NCBI GenBank assembly: GCA_027490195.1
Contig: JAIXYN010000022.1
Span: 124,001-188,000, forward strand
Source of the DNA: Verrucomicrobiaceae bacterium
GTDB lineage: Bacteria > Verrucomicrobiota > Verrucomicrobiia > Verrucomicrobiales > Verrucomicrobiaceae
Length of the DNA stretch: 64,000 nt
Direction: 5' to 3'
Position 1 is the stretch's first letter, and every line of letters starts with the position of its first letter. Shown in pieces: positions 52,064 through 61,706 of this stretch. Below the pieces are notes generated by a model. The model saw only the letters and a program-made list of their open reading frames with translations, was not told the DNA's origin and ran no database searches. A program made the position numbers and the translations under genes.

Positions 52064-52306
52064 TCACTCGCCATCAGCGAGGCCTTCTTCCCAAATTCCG
52101 AAGTTAGGTTGCATTTTTGAGATCATTTTCCTGGGGGAGGCGGGCGCTAAGGAGGCGTCTTCGGCGAATTTCGTTTTCGACGCTCCAACAACTTGTCCAT
52201 CAAAGGCTTGTGTCAGTCGGTGCCGCCCCAATATTGGGCGAAATTCGCTGCGTTTGCCGATGGCTTGTTGGTAGGTCGCGGACGGGAGCGGAAAACGGAG
52301 TGCCAT
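52064..52306 (-). CDS. Short hypothetical ORF in a gene-poor stretch
   Basis: 80 aa from the ATG at 52306 (MALRFPLPSATYQQAIGKRS), ending GIWEEGLADGE. No known domain. The rest of 52008-52506 has no other gene I can support. The ORF has a plausible start but no clear ribosome site. It may be a repeat-derived or spurious ORF. Confidence 0.3.
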   Translation of the reverse strand: MALRFPLPSATYQQAIGKRSEFRPILGRHRLTQAFDGQVVGASKTKFAEDASLAPASPRKMISKMQPNFGIWEEGLADGE

Positions 52307-52506
52307 GTCCTCTCCATCGTGTAGTGCATGGTCCTTGGGGGGACTTGTTTGTTCGCATTCCCAAGCAACCACGCTTTGAGCGCCAAACGATGCCTTTTTT
52401 AACTTCGGAATCAGGGTTCAAAGCAGCACCGGCAATTAGGTCGCATAGACCCCATAAGGCCTATTCCCCTCTGCCCTTTTCACTTATCTCTTTTAACTTC
52501 TGCCAA

Positions 52507-52935
52507 TCACTTCCCCGCCCGCTGAATCCGTGCCGGCACATCGTTGATGCTGTACCCCGCCTCCCTCAGCGCGTCCCACACCTTCACCAGATTTCCCAGC
52601 GCCGCCGTCGTATCCGCCTGCAGCTCCAGCTTCAGCCCGGGCTTCGCTTCCTTCATCGTCGTGATCGCCGCCGCCAGTTGCTCCAGCTCCACCGGCTTCC
52701 CGTCCAGAAACACATGCTGCTGCTCATCAATGCTGATCGCCACGCGCACCTCCGGCGTCGTCGCCGCCCCCCCGAGAGTTTTCGACTCCGGCAGCGTGAT
52801 CTTCATCCGCGTCTTGTCCTTCTCAAACGTCGTCGTCGCCACAAAGAAGATCAGCAAAATCACCATGATGTCGATCAACGACACAATGGGGATCGTCGGT
52901 ACCGGGCGGCGTTTGGGGCGCAGATTCATGGCCAT
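52507..52935 (-). CDS. exbD: ExbD/TolR-type biopolymer transport protein
   Basis: 142 aa. One N-terminal membrane helix (IPIVSLIDIMVILLIFFVATT) carries the conserved protonatable Asp in SLIDIM. The periplasmic domain follows (ITLPESKTLGG, VRVAISIDEQQHVFLDGKPV). It works with ExbB to power TonB from the proton gradient. The last gene of the tonB-tonB-exbB-exbD cluster, 38 bp after exbB. Confidence 0.9.
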   Translation of the reverse strand: MAMNLRPKRRPVPTIPIVSLIDIMVILLIFFVATTTFEKDKTRMKITLPESKTLGGAATTPEVRVAISIDEQQHVFLDGKPVELEQLAAAITTMKEAKPGLKLELQADTTAALGNLVKVWDALREAGYSINDVPARIQRAGK

Positions 52936-52973
52936 GGCGTGCAGTAGGTGGGGCTAAGGTCTCGCTCACACAC

Positions 52974-53720
52974 TCAGTTCGCCGGACGCTGCACTTCAAA
53001 GTGCTGGTAAAAATGCTGGATCGTCTCCTGCATGATCGACTCTACCCGCACCGCCAGCGCATCCAGCCGCCGTGAAAAATACGTGTGCGCCAGCACCGAC
53101 GGCACCGCCACAAACAAACCCGCGATCGTACACCGCAGCGCCACGCCGATCTCCTGCGCGATCGCCGTCGTGTCCGGCCCGCCACCCGCGCCAAACGCCG
53201 AGAACATCCCCACTAGGCCCACCGTCGTGCCCAGCAGCCCCAGCAGCGGCGCCACAGACACCATCACCTCCAGCAGCGGGATCCCGCTCTCCAGCCGGTG
53301 GATCTCCTCCCGTGCCTTGATCGCGCACGCATCATGGCACTCCTGCTTGCTCGTAAAGGCCCCGCTGATCGCCATGCTGCCCAGCCGCGCAAGCATCGAT
53401 CCATCATGCACCAGAAATTCCTGCAGCGGCCGGATGTCCCCCTTCAGCGCATAGTTCGGGATCGCTCGCAGCTGGCTTACCACCCCGCTGGGCATGATCA
53501 CCTGCTCCCGCAGTTGCAGCCACGCCATGATCGACGCCCCGATGGCCGACATCGAACAGATCACGATCAGCCCCATCACAAAGCCCCCCGTCGAGAGAAA
53601 TTCATAAACCAACTGCAGCCCCGAGGGCGCAGCCTTTTCAGTGGCATCCGCAGCAGCGGTGGCGGCAGCCGCAAGCATGGGTGTTGCAGAGGCGAGGAGT
53701 TCAGTAAATAAGGGCATCAT
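52974..53720 (-). CDS. exbB: ExbB/TolQ/MotA-type proton channel
   Basis: 248 aa. Three membrane helices: about 37-59 (STGGFVMGLIVICSMSAIG), and two in the C-terminal half with LLGLLGTTVGLVGMFSAFG and LRCTIAGLFVAVPSVLAHTY. The Thr-containing TVGLVGMF and the Pro in AVPSV are conserved. It forms the proton channel with ExbD that energises TonB. Its start at 53720 lies 20 bp inside the end of the short TonB gene. Confidence 0.92.
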   Translation of the reverse strand: MMPLFTELLASATPMLAAAATAAADATEKAAPSGLQLVYEFLSTGGFVMGLIVICSMSAIGASIMAWLQLREQVIMPSGVVSQLRAIPNYALKGDIRPLQEFLVHDGSMLARLGSMAISGAFTSKQECHDACAIKAREEIHRLESGIPLLEVMVSVAPLLGLLGTTVGLVGMFSAFGAGGGPDTTAIAQEIGVALRCTIAGLFVAVPSVLAHTYFSRRLDALAVRVESIMQETIQHFYQHFEVQRPAN

Positions 53721-54252
53721 AATGGATTTTCAGGCGCTCCCGGTCTTCCACCGGGAGTAAAGGGATCACGTCAGCGGGCATGGGTGGTATCTCCGCATCC
53801 TTGATCGCCTGCAAGGTGATTTCGGCGAGGAGCGGGGTGGATTCCTTGTCGTTGATGACCTTCAGGCCCTCCACCTTGCCCTTCTTGTTCACGTAAAAAA
53901 CAAGCTGTAAATACCCATCGGTCACGCCTGCACGCCGCAGCTTCAGGTAAACGTGCCACTTCTTTTCCACCTCCCCCGTCACCTGCCGGTAGTAGCGCCC
54001 CAGCGGCGTATTTGCCGCATCCACGGAGACCTCCTTGCCGCGATTGGAATTGCTGCCCTTCGTCTCCTGCTTGCGCGTGAAGGGCGTGTAGGCATTCGGG
54101 GCCTCGTTCCCCTTCGTCCGCTTCACTGGCTCATCGTCCGCCACGGGCAGCGCTTTGGGAATGGGCTTCTCCGGCCGAGCAGCGGAGGCAGAGAACATGC
54201 ACAGCAGACCCAGCAGCGATGCGACCATGGCCACACGCGCCCCCCCCTTCAT
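53701..54252 (-). CDS. Short TonB-like protein (duplicated C-terminal module)
   Basis: 183 aa if started at 54252 (MKGGARVAMVASLLGLLCMF, a signal peptide or anchor); a longer frame with an upstream ATG at 54360 would overlap the previous gene. The C-terminal ~150 residues are about 80% identical by eye to the end of the neighbouring long TonB (EKPIPKALPV, NAYTPFTRKQETKGS, LGRYYRQVTG, KWHVYL). It lacks the long Pro-rich spacer. An eight-G run just after the start codon (54240-54247 on the plus strand) could cause frameshifting. Confidence 0.75.
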   Translation of the reverse strand: MKGGARVAMVASLLGLLCMFSASAARPEKPIPKALPVADDEPVKRTKGNEAPNAYTPFTRKQETKGSNSNRGKEVSVDAANTPLGRYYRQVTGEVEKKWHVYLKLRRAGVTDGYLQLVFYVNKKGKVEGLKVINDKESTPLLAEITLQAIKDAEIPPMPADVIPLLPVEDRERLKIHYDALIY

Positions 54253-54334
54253 ACACACCAGCATCGACGCACCAGCGGTGCCCAGTGCCGTAATCACCGT
54301 GAGCCCCTTGTCGTATCCCCTGGCCGCGTGCAGA

Positions 54335-55669
54335 TCAGTAAATGAGCGCATCGTATTCAACTTTCAGCCGTTCCTGATCATTCATTGGCAGCGAAGGAAT
54401 CACATTAGCAGGCATCGGCGGGATCTCCGCATCCTGGATCGCCCGCACGGTCAGCTCCGTGAGGATCGGGTTGGATTCCTTGGAGTTCACGACCCGCAGG
54501 CCCTCCACCTTGCCCCTTTTATTAACGTAAAAAACGATCTGCAGGTATCCGGGCGACGCGCCATCACGCCGCAGGTGCAGGTAAACATGCCACTTCTTTT
54601 CCACCTGCCCCGTCACCTGCCGGTAGTAGCGCCCCAGCGGCGTATCCGCTGCATCCACGGAGGCCTCCTTGCCGCGATTGGAAATGCTGCCCTTCGTCTC
54701 CTGCTTGCGTGTGAAGGGCGTGTAGGCGTTCGGGTCCTGGTTGTTCGTCGTGCGCTTCACCGCCTCATCTTCCACCACCGGCAGAGCCTTGGGGATGGGC
54801 TTCTCCTGCGGAGCCGGCGGCGGCATTTCCTCCGCAGTCTCCAGCTTCTTCGGAACGGGTTCAGTCTTCGGCGGCGCGTCAGGTGCCTTCTCCATCGGGT
54901 CAGGTTTCTTCACCTCCAGCGGCAGCCGGTTCATGTCCACCTTCGCCAGCTCCTTGTCCGCCTCCTCCATCATCTTGGTCAGCGGCGTCTTATCAGGCTC
55001 CACCTTGGCCATCTTTTGCGTGTCCACCGGCGGCTCCTTTTCGGGGTTCTTCAACTCCGGCTTGGGCACCTCCGGGGCCAGTTCCATCGGCTTGGGCGGC
55101 GGCGGCGGTGCGGCATCCTTCGGTTTCAGGATCGAAGGCGGTGTAAGGGGGCTCGGAGGTGCCTGCGGCTGCGGTGTCAGCATCGCCACCGATGGCGGAT
55201 GCGTCATTGGCCGCGCATCGTCCTTAAGGTCTCCATTCTTAAAGTCCCGGTCCGCAAGCTCGCGCCCAGGGAGCTTCAGCCCGTCCATTGAGGGCAGAGG
55301 CTCCGTCGCGTCAGGAGACGGCGCCTTCACCGTTGCCGCAAGCGTGTTCCGATCCGCGATGAACGCCGGATTCTTCGGTGCCGTGTCCGAGCCCTCATTC
55401 TGCGAAGTGCGGATATACACCTGCGGCTTCGGCGGCGGTGGTGGCGTCAGGAACTGATCCGGGAAAAGCAGCACCTCTTCCTCCTTCACCTCCTCCTTGG
55501 GCGGCTGGTGCGCCTCCAGCCACATCCGATGCGCCGCCTCGCTCGCAAACACGAAAGCCAGCAGCACCAGCAGTAGCGCATGCACCACCACCGTACCGGT
55601 GATGGCAATGCGCAGATTGCTGCTGCGTCGATGGTCGATGGGATAAAATTCAGTCACAATGCCGGGCAA
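54335..55669 (-). CDS. TonB-family energy transducer, long form
   Basis: 444 aa. An N-terminal membrane helix (about 21-43, IAITGTVVVHALLLVLLAFV) is followed by a very long Pro/Lys/Glu-rich periplasmic spacer (PPPPPKPQV, PPSILKPKDAAPPPPPKP). The TonB C-terminal domain (GYLQIVFYVNKRGKVEGLRV) ends the protein. The spacer (~290 residues) would span a wide periplasm. It transmits the ExbB/ExbD proton-driven energy to outer-membrane TonB-dependent transporters. First gene of the operon. Confidence 0.88.
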   Translation of the reverse strand: MPGIVTEFYPIDHRRSSNLRIAITGTVVVHALLLVLLAFVFASEAAHRMWLEAHQPPKEEVKEEEVLLFPDQFLTPPPPPKPQVYIRTSQNEGSDTAPKNPAFIADRNTLAATVKAPSPDATEPLPSMDGLKLPGRELADRDFKNGDLKDDARPMTHPPSVAMLTPQPQAPPSPLTPPSILKPKDAAPPPPPKPMELAPEVPKPELKNPEKEPPVDTQKMAKVEPDKTPLTKMMEEADKELAKVDMNRLPLEVKKPDPMEKAPDAPPKTEPVPKKLETAEEMPPPAPQEKPIPKALPVVEDEAVKRTTNNQDPNAYTPFTRKQETKGSISNRGKEASVDAADTPLGRYYRQVTGQVEKKWHVYLHLRRDGASPGYLQIVFYVNKRGKVEGLRVVNSKESNPILTELTVRAIQDAEIPPMPANVIPSLPMNDQERLKVEYDALIY

Positions 55670-56030
55670 ACGGGAGGAGGAACGCCTACCCCCATTATAG
55701 TGCTCTCCCAGCCTTGAGAATCAAATGCTGATTGAGCAGGCTCACACCCTCAGTCCCCACCACACCCAGCGCTGGTAGGGGACGCGTTTTGCGCGTCCCT
55801 AAATTCCTTCGTCCCACCGCCCCCAGCCAGGCCACCCGCTCTCCCCCTTCCCTCAAGCCCCCGCCATCCATTCCTCCACCATTCATTCGCTGCGCCCCCC
55901 CCCCCACTGAGCACACTCCGTTCGTCCACCTCGCCACACTCGGTTCCGCCCCTGCAGTAATCCTGAAATTCTGCCATCCTGTTAATCCTGTCCATCTACA
56001 CCGCCACGAACTCCACCACTCCACCGCCCC
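55670..56030. other. Gene-free stretch between tonB and hppA
   Basis: No supported gene. It contains a hairpin GGGACGCG/CGCGTCCC near 55778-55798 and an 11-C run at 55905-55915. The sequence is Pro/Thr-codon-like low-complexity (many CCACC). The candidate promoter of tonB would lie just above 55669. Confidence 0.6.
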
Positions 56031-56032
56031 AC

Positions 56033-56067
56033 CAAAAAAAGAGCCCCCATCTCTGGAGGCCCTTTCA
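56033..56067 (-). terminator. Rho-independent terminator of hppA
   Basis: On the minus strand, AGGGCCTCC and GGGGGCTCT form a nine-bp stem (with two G-U pairs) around AGAGAT, followed by TTTTTTT. It lies about 60 bp after the hppA stop. Confidence 0.8.
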
Positions 56068-56124
56068 ACTTGAAACCTTAAACTTGAGCCGAGTCTGCGA
56101 GACAGGCGAAGCCAAACTTCATCC

Positions 56125-58185
56125 TCACTTCGCCATCGCCTTAAACGCGATCGGAATGATCAAAATCGCCAAGATGTTCACCACCTTGATCATCGGGTTC
56201 ACCGCAGGACCTGCCGTGTCCTTGTAAGGATCACCCACTGTGTCGCCCGTCACCGCCGCCTGATGCGCAAAGCTGCCCTTGCCGCCGTGGTTGCCTTCTT
56301 CGATGAACTTCTTCGCATTGTCCCACGCGCCACCGGCGCTCGTCATCGAAATGCCCACAAACAGACCCGTCACGATCGTGCCAATCAGCACCCCGCCCAG
56401 CGCTTCCATGCCCAGGAACGACACCGCGATCACAAAGATCAGCGGCAGCAGCGCCGGCACAATCATCTGGCCCAGAGCCGCCTTCGTCACGATGTCCACG
56501 CACTGCGCATAGTCTGGCGTGTCCGCACCCGTCAGGATGCCAGGCTTCGCCGTGATCTGGCGGCGCACCTCGCGCACCACCGCACCCGCCGCATTGCCCA
56601 CCGCGCTCATGCAGAAAGACGTAAACAGGAACGGCAGCAGCCCGCCGATGAACATCCCGATCACCACCCGGTGGTCCATCAGGTCAAAGCTCACCTTGTG
56701 CCCCACAAACGCCTGCAAATCTTCCACATACGAGCCAAACAGCACCATCGCCGCCAAGCCCGCGCTCGCGATTGCATAGCCCTTCGTCACCGCCTTCATC
56801 GTGTTGCCCACGGCATCCAGTTCGTCCGTGATCTTGCGCACGCTCTCCGGCAGACCCGCCATCACCGCAATGCCGCCCGCGTTATCCGTGATCGGACCAA
56901 ACGCGTCCAATGAAATCACAATGCCCGACAGCGACAGCATCGACACCACCGCGATAGCGATGCCATACAGCCCCGCCAGATCATAGCAGCCCCAGATCGC
57001 CGCAGCGATGGCCAGCACTGGCAGCAGCGTCGCCTGGTTCCCGATGCTGATCCCCGCGATGATGTTCGTCGCCGGGCCCGTTTCGGAAGCCTTCGCAATC
57101 AGGCGCACCGGCTTGTGGTGCGTGCTCGTGTAGTAGTTTGTGATCCACACCACCAGCAGCGTCATCACCAGACCCACCGCCGCGCAGTAAAACAAGTTCG
57201 TGCTCGAAACCGCCAGCGCACCGATCTTGATCCCCTCAGGAAAGATCGCCGCCGTGGACCACCAGAACAGCGCCGAAGACACGATGCCAGAAACCGCCAC
57301 CCCACACACCAGAGACGCCGTCGCCTCCTGCTTGACAAAATTCACCCAGCCAATGCCAATAAGAGACGCAATGATCGCCAGACCGCACAGCACAAACGGG
57401 TAAACCACCGCCGCCTCTGTGCCCACCGTCAGGTGGCCCACCAGCACGCCGCCGATCAAGCTCACCGCATACGTTTCGAAAACATCCGCCGCCATCCCAG
57501 CGCAGTCACCCACGTTGTCGCCCACGTTATCCGCAATGGTAGCCGGATTGCGCGGATCATCCTCATTCAGATTCTGCTCATTCTTGCCCACCAAGTCCGC
57601 GCCCACGTCAGCCGCCTTGGTATAAATACCGCCGCCCAGACGTGCAAACACACTGATCAGCGAGCTGCCCAGCGCCAGCCCCACCAGCGAATCAATCGCA
57701 TGCTTCGCGTGCGCCCCCGTGCCGCGCACCACCAGGTAAAACACTCCCACAGACAGCAGTCCCAGCGCCACCACCAGCAAACCCGTCACCGCACCACCAT
57801 TAAAGGCCACCTTCAGCGCCGAATGACTGCTCACCGAGGCAGCCTGCGCCGTGCGCACGTTCGCCCTCACCGCGATCATCATCCCGATGTAACCCGCCGC
57901 CAGCGAGCACACCGCGCCCACCACAAAACCCGCCGCCGTCAGGCCGCCGCGCAGCCACCACACCGCCGCAAACACCACCACCGCGATCAGGCTCACCGCC
58001 ATCACCTGCCGGTTCAGGTAGGCCTTCGCCCCCTGCTGGATCGCGAGTGCGATCTCCGTCATCTTCTCATTCCCCGCATCCGCCCCCACGACCTTCTTGA
58101 TCAGGATGAAAGCAAAAACAAGCCCCACAATAGAGAGGGCGATAGCAAGGGCGATGCCGTTGGTCAGCAAAAAAGATGGAAGCAT
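56125..58185 (-). CDS. hppA: Membrane-bound proton-translocating pyrophosphatase
   Basis: 686 aa, 16 or so membrane helices. The pyrophosphate site motifs are present: [37 protein letters not shown], and a conserved DNAGGIA segment. The K+-switch position reads [12 protein letters not shown] (Lys), as in K+-independent H+-PPases, rather than the Ala of K+-dependent ones. It hydrolyses PPi and exports H+. The coupling ion was not tested. A terminator follows at 56033. Confidence 0.96.
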   Translation of the reverse strand: MLPSFLLTNGIALAIALSIVGLVFAFILIKKVVGADAGNEKMTEIALAIQQGAKAYLNRQVMAVSLIAVVVFAAVWWLRGGLTAAGFVVGAVCSLAAGYIGMMIAVRANVRTAQAASVSSHSALKVAFNGGAVTGLLVVALGLLSVGVFYLVVRGTGAHAKHAIDSLVGLALGSSLISVFARLGGGIYTKAADVGADLVGKNEQNLNEDDPRNPATIADNVGDNVGDCAGMAADVFETYAVSLIGGVLVGHLTVGTEAAVVYPFVLCGLAIIASLIGIGWVNFVKQEATASLVCGVAVSGIVSSALFWWSTAAIFPEGIKIGALAVSSTNLFYCAAVGLVMTLLVVWITNYYTSTHHKPVRLIAKASETGPATNIIAGISIGNQATLLPVLAIAAAIWGCYDLAGLYGIAIAVVSMLSLSGIVISLDAFGPITDNAGGIAVMAGLPESVRKITDELDAVGNTMKAVTKGYAIASAGLAAMVLFGSYVEDLQAFVGHKVSFDLMDHRVVIGMFIGGLLPFLFTSFCMSAVGNAAGAVVREVRRQITAKPGILTGADTPDYAQCVDIVTKAALGQMIVPALLPLIFVIAVSFLGMEALGGVLIGTIVTGLFVGISMTSAGGAWDNAKKFIEEGNHGGKGSFAHQAAVTGDTVGDPYKDTAGPAVNPMIKVVNILAILIIPIAFKAMAK

Positions 58186-58756
58186 GAGTTAAGGTGGGTC
58201 GGGTGGTGGGTCCGTGGCGGATAAAGCCGCGCACTTTAGCAAGTCGCAATTTACAGGCAAGAACTTGCTCCGAGTTTTCTGCCGTCCTCTCTTTTCCCCT
58301 CTCCCGGCCTCTGCGAGCGCCGCCGCTCTCGAAGCATCCGCCGGCCATCAAACCGTCGTGCACCGCCTTCACAGAGCCCAATTTACAATTCCCAGTTTTA
58401 AGTTCCCAGCTGGCCCAAAGAATCAAACGCTCCGAGTTTATCCCGCCCCGCCCACGAATACTTAAAGAGGAGCAGATATCATTCGGTCCGATCCACTCGT
58501 TTCGGCTTTCATCGGTTAGACACACGTCCATTCGAACACACTACAATCTGGACACCTCATTTTTGGGCAACCAAGCGGCGCAGTTTGTGTGATGCTCTAA
58601 CCGTCCCCCTTCGCCCGTTATTTAGCCCCCTGCTTTGATGCAGGAAAAACGCCTATTCAGAAACGGCACCCAAGCCAATACCAGATCTGCGCAGCTATGG
58701 CATCGTGCGCTTGTCCCTTGAATCAACTCACATTCATTCACCCCCCACATACGAAT
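58186..58756. other. Gene-free stretch, upstream of hppA
   Basis: About 570 bp with no ORF that looks genuine on either strand. No tRNA or strong hairpin is seen. It should hold the hppA promoter near its left end and that of the small plus-strand gene at 58757 at its right end. Confidence 0.5.
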
Positions 58757-58930
58757 ATGAAATCAAGCCGCCACTACTACCTCGAGGCCTTCATCGCCAA
58801 AATGTCCATGGACGACGCCAAAGCACACCGGGAAATGGGCTATGCCACCGCGCCCAAAGGGGCGCATGCAAGCAAGGAGGTCTCCAACCACAGCAAGACC
58901 GCCGCCGGACGCGAGCCCTTTTCCCGCTAG
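58757..58930 (+). CDS. Small hydrophilic protein, unknown function
   Basis: 57 aa from the ATG at 58757 (MKSSRHYYLEAFIAKMSMDD), ending KTAAGREPFSR. Upstream in-frame extension through MASCACPLNQ is less natural. No domain is recognised; it is charged and soluble. It lacks neighbours on the same strand. Possibly a stress-type small protein. Confidence 0.45.
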   Translation: MKSSRHYYLEAFIAKMSMDDAKAHREMGYATAPKGAHASKEVSNHSKTAAGREPFSR

Positions 58931-59228
58931 AAAAAGAGGCCTTGCATAAATGGCGCTCGGCGAAGGGCATGCTGCGTGGTTTTGGGTTGTTGGTCGCACC
59001 AAAGCCACGCGGCAGTCTGTCCTGGGATCGCTGGTTTCGTAACCAGCTCTGGCGCTGACCCCTGACGAACGAAGCTCCACCAGCTCAGCTGGCCATCCCA
59101 GAACTAGAAAACGAGGCAGCTCCCAAGTTCAAAAGCGAAAGTGCGACAAGCACGGCTGGAAGCTGCAGAGAAACCACCGAAGACGGTGCTCACTCTGCGC
59201 CATTCATGCCTGACCTTTGCTTTTGCAC

Positions 59229-59429
59229 TTAGTTGCAGCAGGATGAACAGCCCTTGATGGCCTTTTCGATCGCTTCACGGCTTTCACCCGTGCGCTTTTG
59301 GATGCGGCCAACAAGTTCGTCCTGCTTGCCTTCAAGGAATTGAAGATCGTCGTCCGTGAGTTTGGCTCTTTGCTGCTTCAGCTTGCCTTTGGTGATGTTC
59401 CAGTCGCCTTTGATTTCGAGTGTTGTCAT
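59229..59429 (-). CDS. CsbD-family stress protein
   Basis: 66 aa. CsbD core: [20 protein letters not shown], with [20 protein letters not shown]. The family is induced by general stress in many bacteria, of unknown mechanism. It ends with an unusual Cys-rich tail (CSSCCN). Confidence 0.9.
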   Translation of the reverse strand: MTTLEIKGDWNITKGKLKQQRAKLTDDDLQFLEGKQDELVGRIQKRTGESREAIEKAIKGCSSCCN

Positions 59430-59720
59430 GGTGGTGTTGGTTTGATGTGGGTTATTCTGCGAAATAAGTTTTCCGCAGATTCACAGGCCTCCACTCTTTG
59501 CCAGCTTGAGACAGCAGACGATGGGGTGTAACCCGACTTGAGTCAGCCTCAGTGCATGGGAACGAGCCCTGCAGCCCCCCCTAGGGTCACTCTCACCAGT
59601 CTCCGCAGCAAAAACTCCGCCACAAGCTCAGCTCCCCTCCGAAGACGACCTTACTCATGCATCAAACTTTAATCTTGTAACTTACCCCTCCTCACGCTGT
59701 CATCTCCCCCACACTCACAG

Positions 59721-60170
59721 ATGAAAGCCATCTCCCTCACCCTTCTGACCTTCCTCTGCCTGGCCCTCAGCACCCAGGCACGCATCGGTGAAACACTGGA
59801 CGAATGCATCAAACGTTACGGCGAGCCCGCCCAGCGCCCCCAGCCCAAGACCCTGCTCTTTCACAAGTCCGGCATCGCCATCACCTGCTTCTTTGTCGAT
59901 GGGCTCTGCGTGGAGATCAGCTACAAAAAACTCGACTCAGGCGCCCGCTTCAATGAACGCGAAGTGGAGATCCTTCGGATGGCCAATGGCAGCATGTGGC
60001 AGTTGCGCCCAGACGACAACCACAATCCCATCATCTACTGGCGCAATGAAGTCTGCGAGTGCCAGTGGGACCGCAACACAGGTCTGCTCCATTTCGAGAC
60101 GCTGGCGGAGAGGAAACGAAAAGCAGCCGAGATGCGCAACGAGGAAAAGAAGCAGCTCGAAGGCTTCTAG
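59721..60170 (+). CDS. Small secreted protein, unknown function
   Basis: 149 aa. Signal peptide (MKAISLTLLTFLCLALSTQA). The mature part contains RIGETLDECIKRYGEP and a strand-rich middle (SGIAITCFFVDGLCVEISYK), ending in a Lys/Glu-rich helix (ERKRKAAEMRNEEKK). I do not recognise a family. The region 59430-59720 upstream holds no supported gene. Confidence 0.65.
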   Translation: MKAISLTLLTFLCLALSTQARIGETLDECIKRYGEPAQRPQPKTLLFHKSGIAITCFFVDGLCVEISYKKLDSGARFNEREVEILRMANGSMWQLRPDDNHNPIIYWRNEVCECQWDRNTGLLHFETLAERKRKAAEMRNEEKKQLEGF

Positions 60171-60215
60171 ACTTCCTGCCTCTTCACATCGCAAAGACAC
60201 GCTATACCCCTGCGC

Positions 60216-61211
60216 CTACTCAGCCCCCATTCGCTGAATGTCCGCCGCTTCACGCAGTTCCTTCAATCGTTTCTCAATCCTTCCCAGACTCACCTCATCA
60301 ATGAGCGATTTCGTCACTTCATCCTTCACGCTTTCAAACGGCTTCGGATCACCCTCCTGACGGTCATCCACACGCACGATGATGAAGGCGTCCAGTTGTT
60401 CGATCACCTCGGTGATCTCACCCTTTTTCGTAGTCGATACGACCTCGCTCACCGTGCCGGTGAGATCAGAAAGGTAAATCCACTTCCACGCACCCCCGCG
60501 TGCCGCATGGCTGTCCGCGCTGCTCTTGCGGGCGATCTCCTCAAAGTCGCCGCCATCGGCTAGCTTCGCGTGCACGCTCTCCGCCACACTTCGGGCGTCA
60601 GCGGTTGTCTTGCTGATTGTCACCGTGTGCAGTTTCACCTTTTCCGCACCGCTCCAGAGACGCAGATTCTTTTCATAGTGCTCCCGCACCCTCGCCTCCG
60701 AGACCTCCACCTTGCCCGCGATTCGCGCACGCATCACATTCATGATCAGCATCCGCTCCCTCAGTTCGCGAAACTTCTCCAAGGCCAGTCCGTTTTTAGC
60801 CAGGTCCGCCAGGAAGGCCTCGCGGTTCCCCCTGAAACCCAGCTGAATGATCTGCGTCAAATCCTGCTCCAAAAACTCAGGCTGCATGACGCCGCCGATT
60901 TTGTAAAACTCATCCGCCAATAGCTGGCAGTCGATGAGTGTATCGAGCGCATTCAGCTTCACTGCCGCCATCTCATTCGCCAGCTTCGTGGGATCATCCG
61001 CAAACTGGTGCCGGATCACCTGCGCTTGCGCTGCAGCCACCTGATTGAGATCCGAGACCATGATCGGCGCTCCGTTCACCTTAGCCACCATCCGGTCCTG
61101 TGTTTTTTCCTGGGGTTCCTGCGCACAGGCTGCCACGCCTCCCGCCAGCGTCATAAGCAGCCAAGTGCCGCAGGCACACACGGGCAGGAATAGATCGTGG
61201 AAGATTTTCAT
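60216..61211 (-). CDS. SurA-like parvulin-type peptidyl-prolyl isomerase, possible lipoprotein
   Basis: 331 aa from the ATG at 61211 (MKIFHDLFLPVCACGTWLLM). The leader ends GVAAC, a possible lipobox. SurA-N-like helical region (MVAKVNGAPIMVSDLNQVAA) and a PPIC rotamase domain (GGDFEEIARKSSADSHAARG, GEITEVIEQLDAFIIVRVDD). It should assist outer-membrane protein folding in the periplasm. Convergent with the small secreted gene upstream in coordinates. Confidence 0.88.
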   Translation of the reverse strand: MKIFHDLFLPVCACGTWLLMTLAGGVAACAQEPQEKTQDRMVAKVNGAPIMVSDLNQVAAAQAQVIRHQFADDPTKLANEMAAVKLNALDTLIDCQLLADEFYKIGGVMQPEFLEQDLTQIIQLGFRGNREAFLADLAKNGLALEKFRELRERMLIMNVMRARIAGKVEVSEARVREHYEKNLRLWSGAEKVKLHTVTISKTTADARSVAESVHAKLADGGDFEEIARKSSADSHAARGGAWKWIYLSDLTGTVSEVVSTTKKGEITEVIEQLDAFIIVRVDDRQEGDPKPFESVKDEVTKSLIDEVSLGRIEKRLKELREAADIQRMGAE

Positions 61212-61521
61212 GAAGCTGGCTGTGGCTGCTAGAATGTTGGCAGCGTGGCAGGAGGCAAGTCGAATGTGTCTCATCCTCAGTTGGGACTGCGGCTTTGAAA
61301 AATAGCACTCACTTCGCCGCGCACGCAAGGCCGCCTCCGGCCAGACTTGTAAGCAGCCATGCCCATACACAGAGCGCTCGTGATCTTCTTAGATTTGAAT
61401 AGGCATATTAGACATCTTTGGATGTGCTATCTTAGGTGACCATTCCGCCCCATGAACTATTCGCAAAACGAGAGTGGCGGTGGCTTCGCAAACCTTTGCC
61501 GCAAATGCTTAGTGGCCGGTT

Positions 61522-61576
61522 GTGGGGGTCCGAAGCTTCGGGTCCGTGACGTCGCGGGTGCTCAAAAAGGTCCGCC
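61522..61576. repeat. Dispersed repeat, left copy (inverted relative to 63637-63692)
   Basis: The segment GTGGGGGTCCGAAGCTTCGG through GCTCAAAAAGGTCCGCC aligns at most positions to the reverse complement of 63637-63692 (GTCCGAAGTTTCG ... GCTCAAAAAGGTGCGCC). A few dozen bases to its left also align. Confidence 0.6.
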
Positions 61577-61706
61577 GTCTATGGAATGCGGGCCGTTGCT
61601 GCGATGGTTTCTAGGTGTGGTGTCATACCACGATACATTGTTTTCCAAGGCAGTCGAAGGAGTCGGCAACGGCGGCCCTGTGCAGAGCCGCCGCGCCGTG
61701 TATGAA

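Noticed and set aside
54155-55291. 378-residue plus-strand ORF
   Set aside because: Antisense to tonB; Arg/Leu/His-rich shadow.
57115-58224. 369-residue Arg/His-rich plus-strand ORF
   Set aside because: Antisense shadow of hppA, with biased His/Arg composition.
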